From: Clostridium_AF sediminicola
Lineage (GTDB): Bacteria; Bacillota; Clostridia; Clostridiales; Clostridiaceae
Direction: 5' to 3'
Length of the DNA: 64,000 bases
Assembly: GCF_050402865.1 (NCBI RefSeq)
Contig: NZ_BAABMF010000022.1
Location: forward strand, 8,587 to 72,586
Part shown: one piece after another, positions 37,504 through 45,279 of the stretch
Numbering within the stretch: position 1 is the stretch's first letter
Layout of the letters: the number at the start of each line of letters is the position of its first letter
The notes under the pieces: model-generated
Database searches by the model: none
What the model was told of the DNA's origin: nothing
What the model saw: only the letters and a program-made list of their open reading frames with translations
Position numbers and translations under genes: made by a program

Positions 37504-37764
37504 TTATAGAACTCCTTTGCTTTAAATTAAATGTTTTCTAATACAATATTAATACTAGTGGCATTGATAAAAGAGTTGCTTACTAAAAAGTGATTTTATT
37601 ATATAATTACTCTAATATTATAACATGAATTTTTAATTAGTTAGCAACCAATAAATGGAGGATACCTAACTTCAGTAGATTAGAGTTAACATACGTTTTG
37701 GTAAGAATTTCAAGTTTACAATTTAATTCTGTAAATGTTATAGTTTAATGGATAGGGGAGGAAT

Positions 37765-37854
37765 ATGGAAAATCAAAGCATCGAAATGAAATTGAGATTA
37801 GAAAGACAGTTTAAAAATAGTATGGGTTGGTTCTTCTGGGTTGACGCGTTCTGA
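37765..37854 (+). pseudogene. Truncated copy of the four-helix membrane protein
   Basis: The first 25 codons match those of the gene at 33883 (MENQSIEMKLRLERQFKNSM, then GWFFW). The sequence then diverges into VDAF and a TGA stop. The upstream 120 bases are shared too. Just after, 37882-37931 repeats 36981-37030. This shows a deletion that joined two unrelated places. Confidence 0.8.
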
Positions 37855-37964
37855 CGCTATATATTGCAGATTAAAGATTTTTGACAATTCATATTGTGGT
37901 TGAAGTTCAACTAAATTACTTTTTGTGGAATAACCATAATGTATAAAAGTTTAGGAGGAATACT

Positions 37965-38327
37965 ATGGGTGCTTGGGGAACAGGAATTTTTGAGGATGAT
38001 ACTACTTGCGACGTAAGAGATGATTTTATTGATTATCTGGAAGAAGGACTATCTGCTGAAGAAGCAACTCAAATAATAATTAATGAATATTCAGAAGAAT
38101 TTGATGTAGAAGATGACCTAGAAGGAATGTCTTTGGTCTATATTGGTTTGGCAGCAATACAAATAGAGAAGGGTTGTCTTCGAGAAGATATACGTTACAA
38201 GGCTATTAATTTAATTGAACGTGGTGCAGACCTTGCATTATGGGAAGAATCTGATAAAGAAAGCTATGAAGAGCGGAAAAAAGTGTTAGATGAATTAAAA
38301 GAAAAATTACATAACTCTAAATTATAG
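37965..38327 (+). CDS. DUF4259 domain protein
   Basis: The 120-aa protein begins MGAWGTGIFEDDTTCDVRDDF, the hallmark start of DUF4259, and has LALWEES near the end. It is acidic and cytoplasmic. Members are often encoded next to polymorphic toxins or other immunity genes, so an immunity role is likely though unproved. AGGAGG is 6 bases before the ATG. Confidence 0.85.
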   Translation: MGAWGTGIFEDDTTCDVRDDFIDYLEEGLSAEEATQIIINEYSEEFDVEDDLEGMSLVYIGLAAIQIEKGCLREDIRYKAINLIERGADLALWEESDKESYEERKKVLDELKEKLHNSKL

Positions 38328-38357
38328 GTGTACTCATTTTATATTTGGGTACACCTA
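38325..38357 (+). terminator. Hairpin overlapping the DUF4259 stop codon
   Basis: TAGGTGTAC and GTACACCTA form a 9-bp stem with a 15-base loop, followed by a T-rich tail. The stop codon is part of the stem. The same sequence follows the relic at 34416 but with the second arm altered. Confidence 0.65.
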
Positions 38358-38382
38358 TTTATTTGATAAATAACTTCCAAGC

Positions 38383-38463
38383 ATGGGGTATAAACTTATG
38401 TTGAAAAATCATGATGAATCAGCTTCTCAAAGTACAGGAAGAGAAGTTAAGTTGCAAACTTAA
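38383..38463 (+). pseudogene. Short fragment related to the one at 45054
   Basis: A 26-codon frame contains LMLKNHDESASQST. A similar stretch (YMLHKHDESTEYIEY) lies at 45054-45167. Both look like C-terminal ends of one lost protein family. Not recognised. Confidence 0.35.
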
Positions 38464-38573
38464 ACTCGATACAATATGGCAATATTTACATTTACATAAT
38501 TATTAAAAATAATGATATAATACTATATAAAATCAAAAGAAGAAATATTGATATATTAAGGGAGAGGTTGGGA

Positions 38574-39971
38574 ATGTTTAATAAAAAATTTGTACCGATT
38601 CTGCTAAGTGTTCTAATTATAGTTTCTAGTTTTGGTAATTCTATAACTAATGCTGTTGGTATAAATGGGTGGAACCAAAGTGGACAAACCTGGGAATACT
38701 ATAAGAACGGGGTAATGCTAAAAAATGCATGGGTACAAGATTCAAAAGAGCAATGGTATTACTTAGATGAAAATGGGTCAATGAAAACAAATAGATGGCT
38801 TCAAGATTCAATAAGTAATTGGTATTATTTGGACTCAAATGGGGCAATGAAAACAAATGGATGGTTACAAGATTCAACAGAGCAATGGTTTTACTTTGAC
38901 TCAGATGGTGTAATGAAAAGTAGCGCATGGATACAAAGTTCATCAAAGCAATGGTATTACCTAGGTTCAAATGGAGCAATGATAACAAATGGATGGGCGA
39001 AAGATTCAGCAAATCATTGGTATTACTTGGGTGTATACGGAACTATTGAAAAAGGTTGGGTTCAAACTGGTGGTAAGTGGTATTATTTGAATTCTGATGG
39101 AATAATGATATCAAATAAGTGGATTACTTCCAATAAAAAATCATATTACCTAAATATTAATGGTGATATGGCAGTTAGTACAGTCACTCCAGATGGTTAT
39201 AAAGTAGGTTCTGATGGAGCTTGGGATGGTAAACCAGCAAGTATAGTTAATAATATTGTAACATTTAAGGATACAATTCTAGAAAAAAAAGTAAGAGATA
39301 TTATAGATAAACCAACGGGAACTATATATAAAAGTGATGTTGATAAAATAACTGAATTTAATGGTATGAATACAGGTATTATAGATTTATCTGGAATTGA
39401 GAATTTCACAAGTTTGGAAAGTCTTGATCTACATGAAAATCTTCTTAGTGATATAAGTGCATTATCAGGATTAACCAATTTAACATCTATTGATTTGAGT
39501 TATACTAGAGTTAGTGATATAACCCCCTTAGAGAACTTAACTAATTTAGAATATCTTGATATAACTCATACTTCAATTACAGATATTAAAGCATTAAGTG
39601 ATTTAACTAATTTAACAGAACTTTTTTTACAGTATAATAAAATAAATGATATAACTGCATTAGAGGAATTGACTAATTTAAAAACTCTACTTTTAAGTGG
39701 CAACCAAATTAGTGATATAACTGCATTAAGAGAATTAATAAATTTAAAATGTCTTTATATATCTAATAATAGCATTAGTGATATAAGCTCATTAGCTGGA
39801 TTAACTAATTTAACTCGTCTATATATAACAAGTAATCCGATTAGTGATATAACAACATTAAAGATGTTAACTAATCTGACTACGATCCATTTAGAAAATA
39901 TAAAAATTAGTGAGAATGATATACAAGAACTGAGAAATGCTTTACCAAACTGTTATTTAAGATTAGAGTAA
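38574..39971 (+). CDS. Secreted surface protein with cell-wall-binding repeats and leucine-rich repeats
   Basis: ATG 38574 follows GGGAGAGG at 6 bases. The 465-aa protein has a signal peptide (about residues 1-27). It then has about eight 20-residue aromatic repeats of the choline/glucan-binding type (WLQDSTEQWFYFDSDGVMKS), and a TPDGYKVGSDGAWDG linker. Seven or eight 22-residue leucine-rich repeats of the internalin/SDS22 type follow (ISDITALRELINLKCLYIS). It would attach to teichoic acid or wall polymer and present a binding surface. The end is probably truncated, see the next feature. The N-terminus is nearly the same as that of the minus-strand gene at 45280. Confidence 0.85.
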   Translation: MFNKKFVPILLSVLIIVSSFGNSITNAVGINGWNQSGQTWEYYKNGVMLKNAWVQDSKEQWYYLDENGSMKTNRWLQDSISNWYYLDSNGAMKTNGWLQDSTEQWFYFDSDGVMKSSAWIQSSSKQWYYLGSNGAMITNGWAKDSANHWYYLGVYGTIEKGWVQTGGKWYYLNSDGIMISNKWITSNKKSYYLNINGDMAVSTVTPDGYKVGSDGAWDGKPASIVNNIVTFKDTILEKKVRDIIDKPTGTIYKSDVDKITEFNGMNTGIIDLSGIENFTSLESLDLHENLLSDISALSGLTNLTSIDLSYTRVSDITPLENLTNLEYLDITHTSITDIKALSDLTNLTELFLQYNKINDITALEELTNLKTLLLSGNQISDITALRELINLKCLYISNNSISDISSLAGLTNLTRLYITSNPISDITTLKMLTNLTTIHLENIKISENDIQELRNALPNCYLRLE

Positions 39972-39975
39972 TGAT

Positions 39976-40134
39976 AATTATTTGTATAGAAATAAAATTA
40001 GTGATATAACACCATTGAAGGAATTAACTAATTTGAGAACACTTAATTTACAAGGAAACGGTATTAGTGATGATGATATAAAAGAGTTAGACCATGCATT
40101 ACCTAAATGTACTGTAAATTCTAATCTATCATAG
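39976..40134 (+). pseudogene. Detached leucine-rich-repeat C-terminus
   Basis: The 52 codons after the preceding stop encode KISDITPLKELTNLRTLNLQ, GNGISDDDIKELDHALPKC and a stop, a second version of the same LRR ending (compare NDIQELRNALPNC at the end of the gene before). There is no start codon. A recombination between repeats has probably left two alternative tails. Confidence 0.75.
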
Positions 40135-40169
40135 TATAAGATAGATTAAGAAAGAGTTTGGATAGATAA

Positions 40170-40205
40170 ACACAGATGAGATTATAAAAACTTATCTGTG
40201 TTTAT
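40170..40205 (+). terminator. Terminator after the LRR region
   Basis: AAACACAGAT and ATCTGTGTTT form a 10-bp stem with a 16-base loop and a T-rich tail. Confidence 0.75.
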
Positions 40206-40236
40206 TTAATATAATAATGATAAGTGAGGTAAAGTT

Positions 40237-41037
40237 ATGCAAGAAATGAATTTAGAATTACCAAAACAATTAAAAGAGTATGAAAATACAATAAAGAAAT
40301 CAATTAAACCTTTTATTAGAGTAACAAGTAAGAAAACAAAGACAACCCTATGGGAAAGTAAAATTGGTGGATATCCATATTTTCCTCGTAGCAATGAAAA
40401 TTATCCCAAAGATAAGAATGGGAAACCAATGAGAATATTGGCGCAAATAAATTTTTCTGAACTTCCACATATTGGATTATTCCCATCAGAAGGTATTTTG
40501 CAATTTTATATTTCTGCAGAAGATGACGTGTATGGAATGAATTTTGATGATGGAAGGTGTCAAGATAATTTCAGAGTTATATATCATAAAGAAATAATTC
40601 AGAATAAAGATGAGCTCGTTGAAGATTTTTCTTTTTTAGACAATCTTGATGATAAATATTTTCCAGTATCTGAAGAAGGAAGAATGATATTTAGCAAAGA
40701 TAGTGAACCTGTTTCCATAGAAGATTATCAATTTGAAAATTATATAGGAACGTCTGCATACTCATTTTTTGATGAATTTGATCAAGAAGCAGAAGACTTT
40801 TATTATGAAAATTTCTTAGGTGATGGACATAAGATTGGTGGTTATGCATACTTTACACAATGTGATCCAAGAGAAAGTGAGCTTAGTGATTATGAAATAT
40901 TATTATTACAATTAGATTCAGATGATAACTTAAATATGATGTGGGGAGATTGTGGAGTTGCTAATTTCTTTATTAAGAGAGAGGATTTATTAAACTTGAA
41001 TTTTAATAATGTATTGTATAACTGGGATTGTTCTTAA
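40237..41037 (+). CDS. YwqG-like DUF1963 protein
   Basis: The 266-aa acidic protein contains ESKIGGYPYFPRSNENYP, MRILAQINFSELP, GILQFYIS and a C-terminal LLLQLDSDDNLNMMWGDCGVANFFI, all typical of DUF1963/YwqG. The family is common in toxin-immunity neighbourhoods, and B. subtilis ywqG lies beside the YwqJ toxin genes. No cognate toxin is visible near it. GTGAGG is the likely ribosome site. Confidence 0.85.
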   Translation: MQEMNLELPKQLKEYENTIKKSIKPFIRVTSKKTKTTLWESKIGGYPYFPRSNENYPKDKNGKPMRILAQINFSELPHIGLFPSEGILQFYISAEDDVYGMNFDDGRCQDNFRVIYHKEIIQNKDELVEDFSFLDNLDDKYFPVSEEGRMIFSKDSEPVSIEDYQFENYIGTSAYSFFDEFDQEAEDFYYENFLGDGHKIGGYAYFTQCDPRESELSDYEILLLQLDSDDNLNMMWGDCGVANFFIKREDLLNLNFNNVLYNWDCS

Positions 41038-41104
41038 TTTAAATCATAATGTTAAGGGTCAATTTGCTTATAGATTTGAATATGATTTTTTGTAGAAAGG
41101 AAGA

Positions 41105-41932
41105 ATGAGTGCTATGAAATTAAGTTACAAAAGAACAGCCAGTATTGGAGAAAGAATGATTTCATTTCTTATAGATCATATAATAATAACTGTTTTGTTT
41201 ATGGTGATAGTATTCAATGCAATAATAAGTTCAACTAATGAAAGCGATATAATTTCTATGATTACATTATTAATATTATTATTTAGTCCAATTATATATG
41301 GCATGAAAGACTTTCTAGATGGTAGAAGTATCGGTAAAAGAGTATTTAGTATAGGAGTAAGAAGTGTTGATAATCCAAAAAAAGTTCCTCAAAAATGGAG
41401 GTTACTTGTAAGAAATCTTACCATTATTATATGGCCTATAGAATTTTTAGTCATTGCCTTTAGTTCTCAGGGGTTAAGACTAGGAGATATGTTAGCTAAA
41501 ACAATAGTTGTTAAACTTGAAAAAACTGAGGAAGAGAATGTGGAAGCTTTGGAGAATTATTTGAATAAATATGAGAAGAACCCTCCATTATCGAAAACGA
41601 AAATTATGAAAAAAATAGCCATTGCATTTAGTATTTTTATATTATTAATAATATTATTAGTAGGTGGCATTGGGAGTATCATGAAGAATAATAGAGCATA
41701 TGATATTGCAATTACTCAGATTGAAAGTAGTTCTGAATTAAAATCTGAAATAGGAGAAATAAAAGGGTATGGATTTATGCCAACAGGTTCAATTTCCATA
41801 ACTAATGGTTATGGTGAAGCTGTTTATAAAATTAAAGTAAAAGGTGAGAAAAGAAGCCAAAGAGTATTTGTAAGGCTTTTTAAAGAACCTAATGCAGATT
41901 GGAAGATAGATGTATTTGAATTACTTGATTAA
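41105..41932 (+). CDS. RDD-family membrane protein with C-terminal Coa1-like domain
   Basis: The 275-aa protein has an RDD domain (KRTASIGERMISFLIDHII, then about three membrane helices and DGRSIGKRVFSIGV) in its first 140 residues. Another membrane helix at about 175-195 is followed by an external domain of about 80 residues (DIAITQIESSSELKSEIGEI, YGFMPTGSISI) like that of Coa1/DUF4878-type proteins. Function is unknown. It may be an envelope-located immunity-type protein given its neighbours. Confidence 0.7.
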   Translation: MSAMKLSYKRTASIGERMISFLIDHIIITVLFMVIVFNAIISSTNESDIISMITLLILLFSPIIYGMKDFLDGRSIGKRVFSIGVRSVDNPKKVPQKWRLLVRNLTIIIWPIEFLVIAFSSQGLRLGDMLAKTIVVKLEKTEEENVEALENYLNKYEKNPPLSKTKIMKKIAIAFSIFILLIILLVGGIGSIMKNNRAYDIAITQIESSSELKSEIGEIKGYGFMPTGSISITNGYGEAVYKIKVKGEKRSQRVFVRLFKEPNADWKIDVFELLD

Positions 41933-42039
41933 CTTAAATTAGAAAAATTTGTTACTTTTAAGCTAATGACAAAGAAGTTTAAATCTTGATGTAGATTATT
42001 TATCAGAAATTCAACTAGAGGTTGGAGAGGAGATAATAA

Positions 42040-42249
42040 TGAACGAGCTTATTAGAGGTTTACATGTTTCAGCTAGAAAGTACTGTATTGATATACTTGA
42101 TAAATATCTCAATATTTAATCCAGAATTCATTCTATGTGAGGGTTATTGGTTTTCAACGGAAAAAGATTGGCTAATTTATGTGTCACACGAAAACACTAT
42201 CACTATAGGTGGTGAATGGCTTATAAATGAAATTAAGGCATGTGGTTAG
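42040..42249 (+). pseudogene. Frameshifted small gene
   Basis: After GGAGAGGAG, ATG 42040 begins MNELIRGLHVSARKYCIDIL but stops at 42118. The adjacent frame (open from 42064) goes on with LCEGYWFSTEKDWLIYVSHENTITIGGEWLINEIK and stops at 42249. A frameshift and probably a small deletion separate the two halves. The second half resembles DLWISTHNEEITVGFDWY of the gene at 49286, so an immunity-type relic is likely. Confidence 0.5.
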
Positions 42250-42361
42250 AATGGGAATATAGTGTTTGTAAGTCTTTTTTTGAAAGGTAATGTATGATGG
42301 ATTTTCTTTTATAAGGCTTAGTAGGCATACAGAATAACGATTTTCTAAAGGAGGTTTTCGT

Positions 42362-42928
42362 ATGGGAAAGTTTAAATTTGGAACTATAAAAAAGGATAAT
42401 GAGGATATAAAATATGAATACAATGATATTTGGTGTTTAGAGGAATATCCAAATTTTAAAAGGATAGTTATAGCTCCTAAGGAAAATCAAATTGATTTGA
42501 TGTTAGAAATAGCTAAAAGCTTTGAATCTCCTTTAGCAATTCTATATGTACTTGTAGTTTCAAGAATGGATACAAATACCTTAGGAAGATATCAGTGTCC
42601 ATTTCCTCTAGAATATAAAGACGTAGATAAATTATGCAATAGTTTTAGAGAATTTTTCGAAACTGATGGTCGTCATCATTTGTGGATATGTTCAGCAAAT
42701 AGCAAAGGAATAAAACAAATCTTAGTATATGATAATCATAATGTAATTTATGTTTATGATGATATTAATAAGATAAAAGAATTATTAAAGAGAAAGGGTT
42801 TTAAGGAAGAGGAAGTAAGATTTCCAGTACCGCATACACATATGTATAATTCTGAAAACGATATATTTGAGAAAGAGATATTGGAATATTGGGAGTGGAT
42901 TCATTTTCCTTTAGAAGAAGATGATTAA
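42362..42928 (+). CDS. Hypothetical protein, possible immunity protein
   Basis: The 188-aa soluble protein has an AAAGGAGG site. Its centre (SPLAILYVLVVSRMDTNTLG), with SFREFFETDGRHHLWICS and a tryptophan-rich end, does not match a family I can name. It is followed by another small gene after 16 bases, so they share a transcript. Confidence 0.5.
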   Translation: MGKFKFGTIKKDNEDIKYEYNDIWCLEEYPNFKRIVIAPKENQIDLMLEIAKSFESPLAILYVLVVSRMDTNTLGRYQCPFPLEYKDVDKLCNSFREFFETDGRHHLWICSANSKGIKQILVYDNHNVIYVYDDINKIKELLKRKGFKEEEVRFPVPHTHMYNSENDIFEKEILEYWEWIHFPLEEDD

Positions 42929-42944
42929 GGAGGAGTAATAGTTT

Positions 42945-43277
42945 ATGATAAAAGTATTAGATAAAATTGAATATAATATTACTAATTCTAATTCGATAAT
43001 TTCATTTACTACTGAAGGGGGCGGAGATTGGAAGATCTGGGACAGATATTTAACTATTGATGAACAAAAAGCATATCATATAGGAAATGTTTGTGGGACT
43101 TGTAATTTTTTCTTCAAAAGATTAGATGGAGCTAATAAACATATTTCACCGCGTAATGTTTCAAACAAATTGAAAGAAGGCTTAACTTCAATTAAACCTA
43201 ATTTCTTAAAGAGCGTATCAGAAATTATACCAAATGGAAAATACCTTGTAACAATCACAGAAGCGAGTCCAAAATGA
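42945..43277 (+). CDS. Hypothetical protein, probably C-terminally truncated
   Basis: The 110-aa frame has GGAGG and an ATG. DWKIWDRYLTIDEQKAYHIGNVCGTC suggests a folded domain with possible metal-binding cysteines. The sequence after the stop runs straight into the CPCC relic, so the end is likely lost. Not recognised. Confidence 0.45.
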   Translation: MIKVLDKIEYNITNSNSIISFTTEGGGDWKIWDRYLTIDEQKAYHIGNVCGTCNFFFKRLDGANKHISPRNVSNKLKEGLTSIKPNFLKSVSEIIPNGKYLVTITEASPK

Positions 43278-43313
43278 TTACACTTGGAAGTGAAAATGAT
43301 TATTTTGCAATGA

Positions 43314-43424
43314 TTAGAAGAAGAATCATACCACGATAATGGTAAAATTCCATCTCATAATATTTGTGATATAAAAAAACAACTAATGAGAATTAATGTT
43401 AAGATAGCGAAGAGGAATATTTAG
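43314..43424 (+). pseudogene. CPCC-family relic
   Basis: Codons read LEEESYHDNGKIPSHNICD and then IKKQLMRINVKI. These match two separated parts of the CPCC gene at 49809 (DGKIPSHNICD and IKEQLKRINVEI). The zinc-binding centre has been deleted in frame and there is no start codon. Confidence 0.65.
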
Positions 43425-43428
43425 TTAT

Positions 43429-43611
43429 TTGAGTATTATTGAACAAAGGAAGAGGGAGGCGTATGAGTATCAACGTATTATCAAAAATAATACAGAACCG
43501 ATGTTGGAAAAGTTAAAACCTTATTTAATAAAAATTAGAAATTATCTTATAAATCTTAGACTTGTCATGATAAATAATGTGATTAAAAGTTTTATAAATA
43601 TGAGAATATAA
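43429..43611 (+). pseudogene. Short frame related to the relic at 13887
   Basis: The 60-codon frame opens with TTG without a good ribosome-binding site. YQRIIKNNTEPMLEKLKPYLIKIRN is similar to the segment at 13887-14075. It lacks the C-terminal part present there and ends in a basic hydrophobic tail. Probably a relic rather than a working gene. Confidence 0.45.
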
Positions 43612-43635
43612 AAAATAAAACTTAGGAGGAAAAGC

Positions 43636-44886
43636 ATGGGAAAAAATAAAAAATCAAAAATTGCTGTTCGATTATTTGCTATTCTATATTTAATAATTGG
43701 GATAGGTGATTTAATAGGTGGTTCAGCCCAAGACAGTAGATTTTATAACTTTGATAATATATTTATTAGGATTATTGGGGTAATCTTAATAGTATCTAGC
43801 ATTGGGATCTTCTCTAAAAAAGAAATTGCGAGAAAAGGAATTATTTTCGCTCTTAGCCTTTCGATTATTGAAATCTTTATTGGTGCTCCCCAAGATATGA
43901 ATACATTTGAATTAATAATAGGAGTTATTATAATGCTAATACTCTATGTACCAGGATTAATGTATTTCATGAAAATTGGTAATTCTAAAAGTAATAATGA
44001 AGATAGATTATATACTTTAGAAGAGGAGAATAGTAGTGAAGTGAAAGATACTACAGAAGATAAACTAGGTATAAAATACTTTAAGTTGTCATTCTTAGGA
44101 GCAATAGGTTTATTTCTTTTGTATAACATTTTGATAGTAAATATAGTTTCTATACCTTTTGTTATCATATCAGATATTTTTGCTTCATTAGATTATGAAG
44201 TGCTGGAAACAAGCCTAATTATGATTGGAGACACGGTAGGTCATATAATTATGGTTGTTTTAATACTATGGAGAATCAGAAAGAAAAAACAGGAGAGTTT
44301 TAAACTAAGTTTTGTTGGAGAGCTTAATAAAAAAGTTGTATTAGCAATTAGCTGCTTAATGATTGGTTACTTTTTATGGTTTCAAAGTTCAATTGGTATT
44401 TTAACAAACAAAATTCCTTTGCCGGAATTTATTTTGGAATTAGTGGAGGGTTTTTTGCTAAATCCATATTTAGTATTATTCAGCACTACAATAATTGCAC
44501 CTATATTTGAAGAAATAATTATGAGAGGGATAATTTTAGAAGGATTCTTAAATAAGTACAAGCATAGAACTGCAATCATACTTTCAGCTTTACTATTTGG
44601 TTTATTTCATTTAAATATTCCTCAATTTGTAAATGCTTTTATTATGGGAATAATTTTTGGAATAATATATTACAAAACTAGGTCGTTAATCCTGTGTATA
44701 GTAGCTCATATGGTGAATAATACATTTGCAATTATTATAGCTGGAATAGGATTTTCACCTAGCATACTAAGTTTTACTATAGGAGCTATAATTTTTATTC
44801 TAGCTGGAAAATATATAATGAATTATATCAGATTTTTGGATTATAGTAAGAATTCTGCTCAATGTGAGAAATGCGCGGTACCATAG
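43636..44886 (+). CDS. CPBP-family intramembrane metalloprotease
   Basis: The 416-aa integral membrane protein has around ten hydrophobic helices. Its C-terminal half holds the CPBP/Abi motifs: EEIIMRG (about residue 292), FGLFHLN (about 323) and VAHMVNN (about 356), which bind the active metal. Such proteases act in prenyl-protein processing, bacteriocin self-immunity or export. The first 130 residues are an extra membrane part. The last residues (AQCEKCAVP) lie in the GC-richer hairpin region, so the original C-terminus may have been replaced. Confidence 0.85.
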   Translation: MGKNKKSKIAVRLFAILYLIIGIGDLIGGSAQDSRFYNFDNIFIRIIGVILIVSSIGIFSKKEIARKGIIFALSLSIIEIFIGAPQDMNTFELIIGVIIMLILYVPGLMYFMKIGNSKSNNEDRLYTLEEENSSEVKDTTEDKLGIKYFKLSFLGAIGLFLLYNILIVNIVSIPFVIISDIFASLDYEVLETSLIMIGDTVGHIIMVVLILWRIRKKKQESFKLSFVGELNKKVVLAISCLMIGYFLWFQSSIGILTNKIPLPEFILELVEGFLLNPYLVLFSTTIIAPIFEEIIMRGIILEGFLNKYKHRTAIILSALLFGLFHLNIPQFVNAFIMGIIFGIIYYKTRSLILCIVAHMVNNTFAIIIAGIGFSPSILSFTIGAIIFILAGKYIMNYIRFLDYSKNSAQCEKCAVP

Positions 44887-45015
44887 TGGGCAAAACTTGA
44901 TTGGACCACTTGCTTTTAGCAAGGCGCACCAAAGTTTCGCCAAGTAACCCTGGGTAGAAAAAAATTCCACCTAGGGTTACTCGTGAGCCAGCTTATGGCC
45001 GAAGCTCACTTGCTA
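44887..45015 (+). repeat. GC-richer multi-hairpin element
   Basis: The stretch contains CTTGCT/AGCAAG (44909-44923), AGTAACCCT/AGGGTTACT (44943-44981) and GTGAGC/GCTCAC (44984-45009) hairpins in about 130 bases. Base composition is clearly higher in GC than its neighbours. It may be a palindromic repeat unit or a small RNA. No coding potential. Confidence 0.5.
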
Positions 45016-45053
45016 GGCATTATCTGAGATGTTATAGCTATGGTTAAAGAGTG

Positions 45054-45167
45054 CATTCAACTGGCAAAAACTATAGTTATATGTTACATAAACATGATGA
45101 ATCAACTGAATATATTGAATATAGATCTTCAGATATAACCATTACAAATGGTAGCCAACAAATATAA
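45054..45167 (+). pseudogene. C-terminal fragment of an unknown gene
   Basis: A frame without start codon reads NYSYMLHKHDESTEYIEYRS and ends ITITNGSQQI. It is similar to the fragment at 38383. It is cut off on its left side by the multi-hairpin element. Confidence 0.35.
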
Positions 45168-45200
45168 ATAAGTTATGTAAAAAACAATGAACTATATGAA

Positions 45201-45232
45201 AAATAGTGTGCTCAAATTTGAGCACACTATTT
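45201..45232. terminator. Perfect bidirectional palindromic terminator
   Basis: AAATAGTGTGCTCAAA and TTTGAGCACACTATTT are exact complements over 32 bases. The flanks are T-rich on one strand and also T-rich on the other. It lies just downstream of the minus-strand surface-protein gene. Confidence 0.85.
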
Positions 45233-45279
45233 TCTTTTGAAAATATTTATAATAAATCTTAGTTTATGACATTTTAAGG

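Noticed and set aside
38640..39190. Regular 60-base repeats that look like a tandem or CRISPR-type array
   Set aside because: They are in frame and encode 20-residue aromatic wall-binding repeats; there are no constant repeats with unique spacers.
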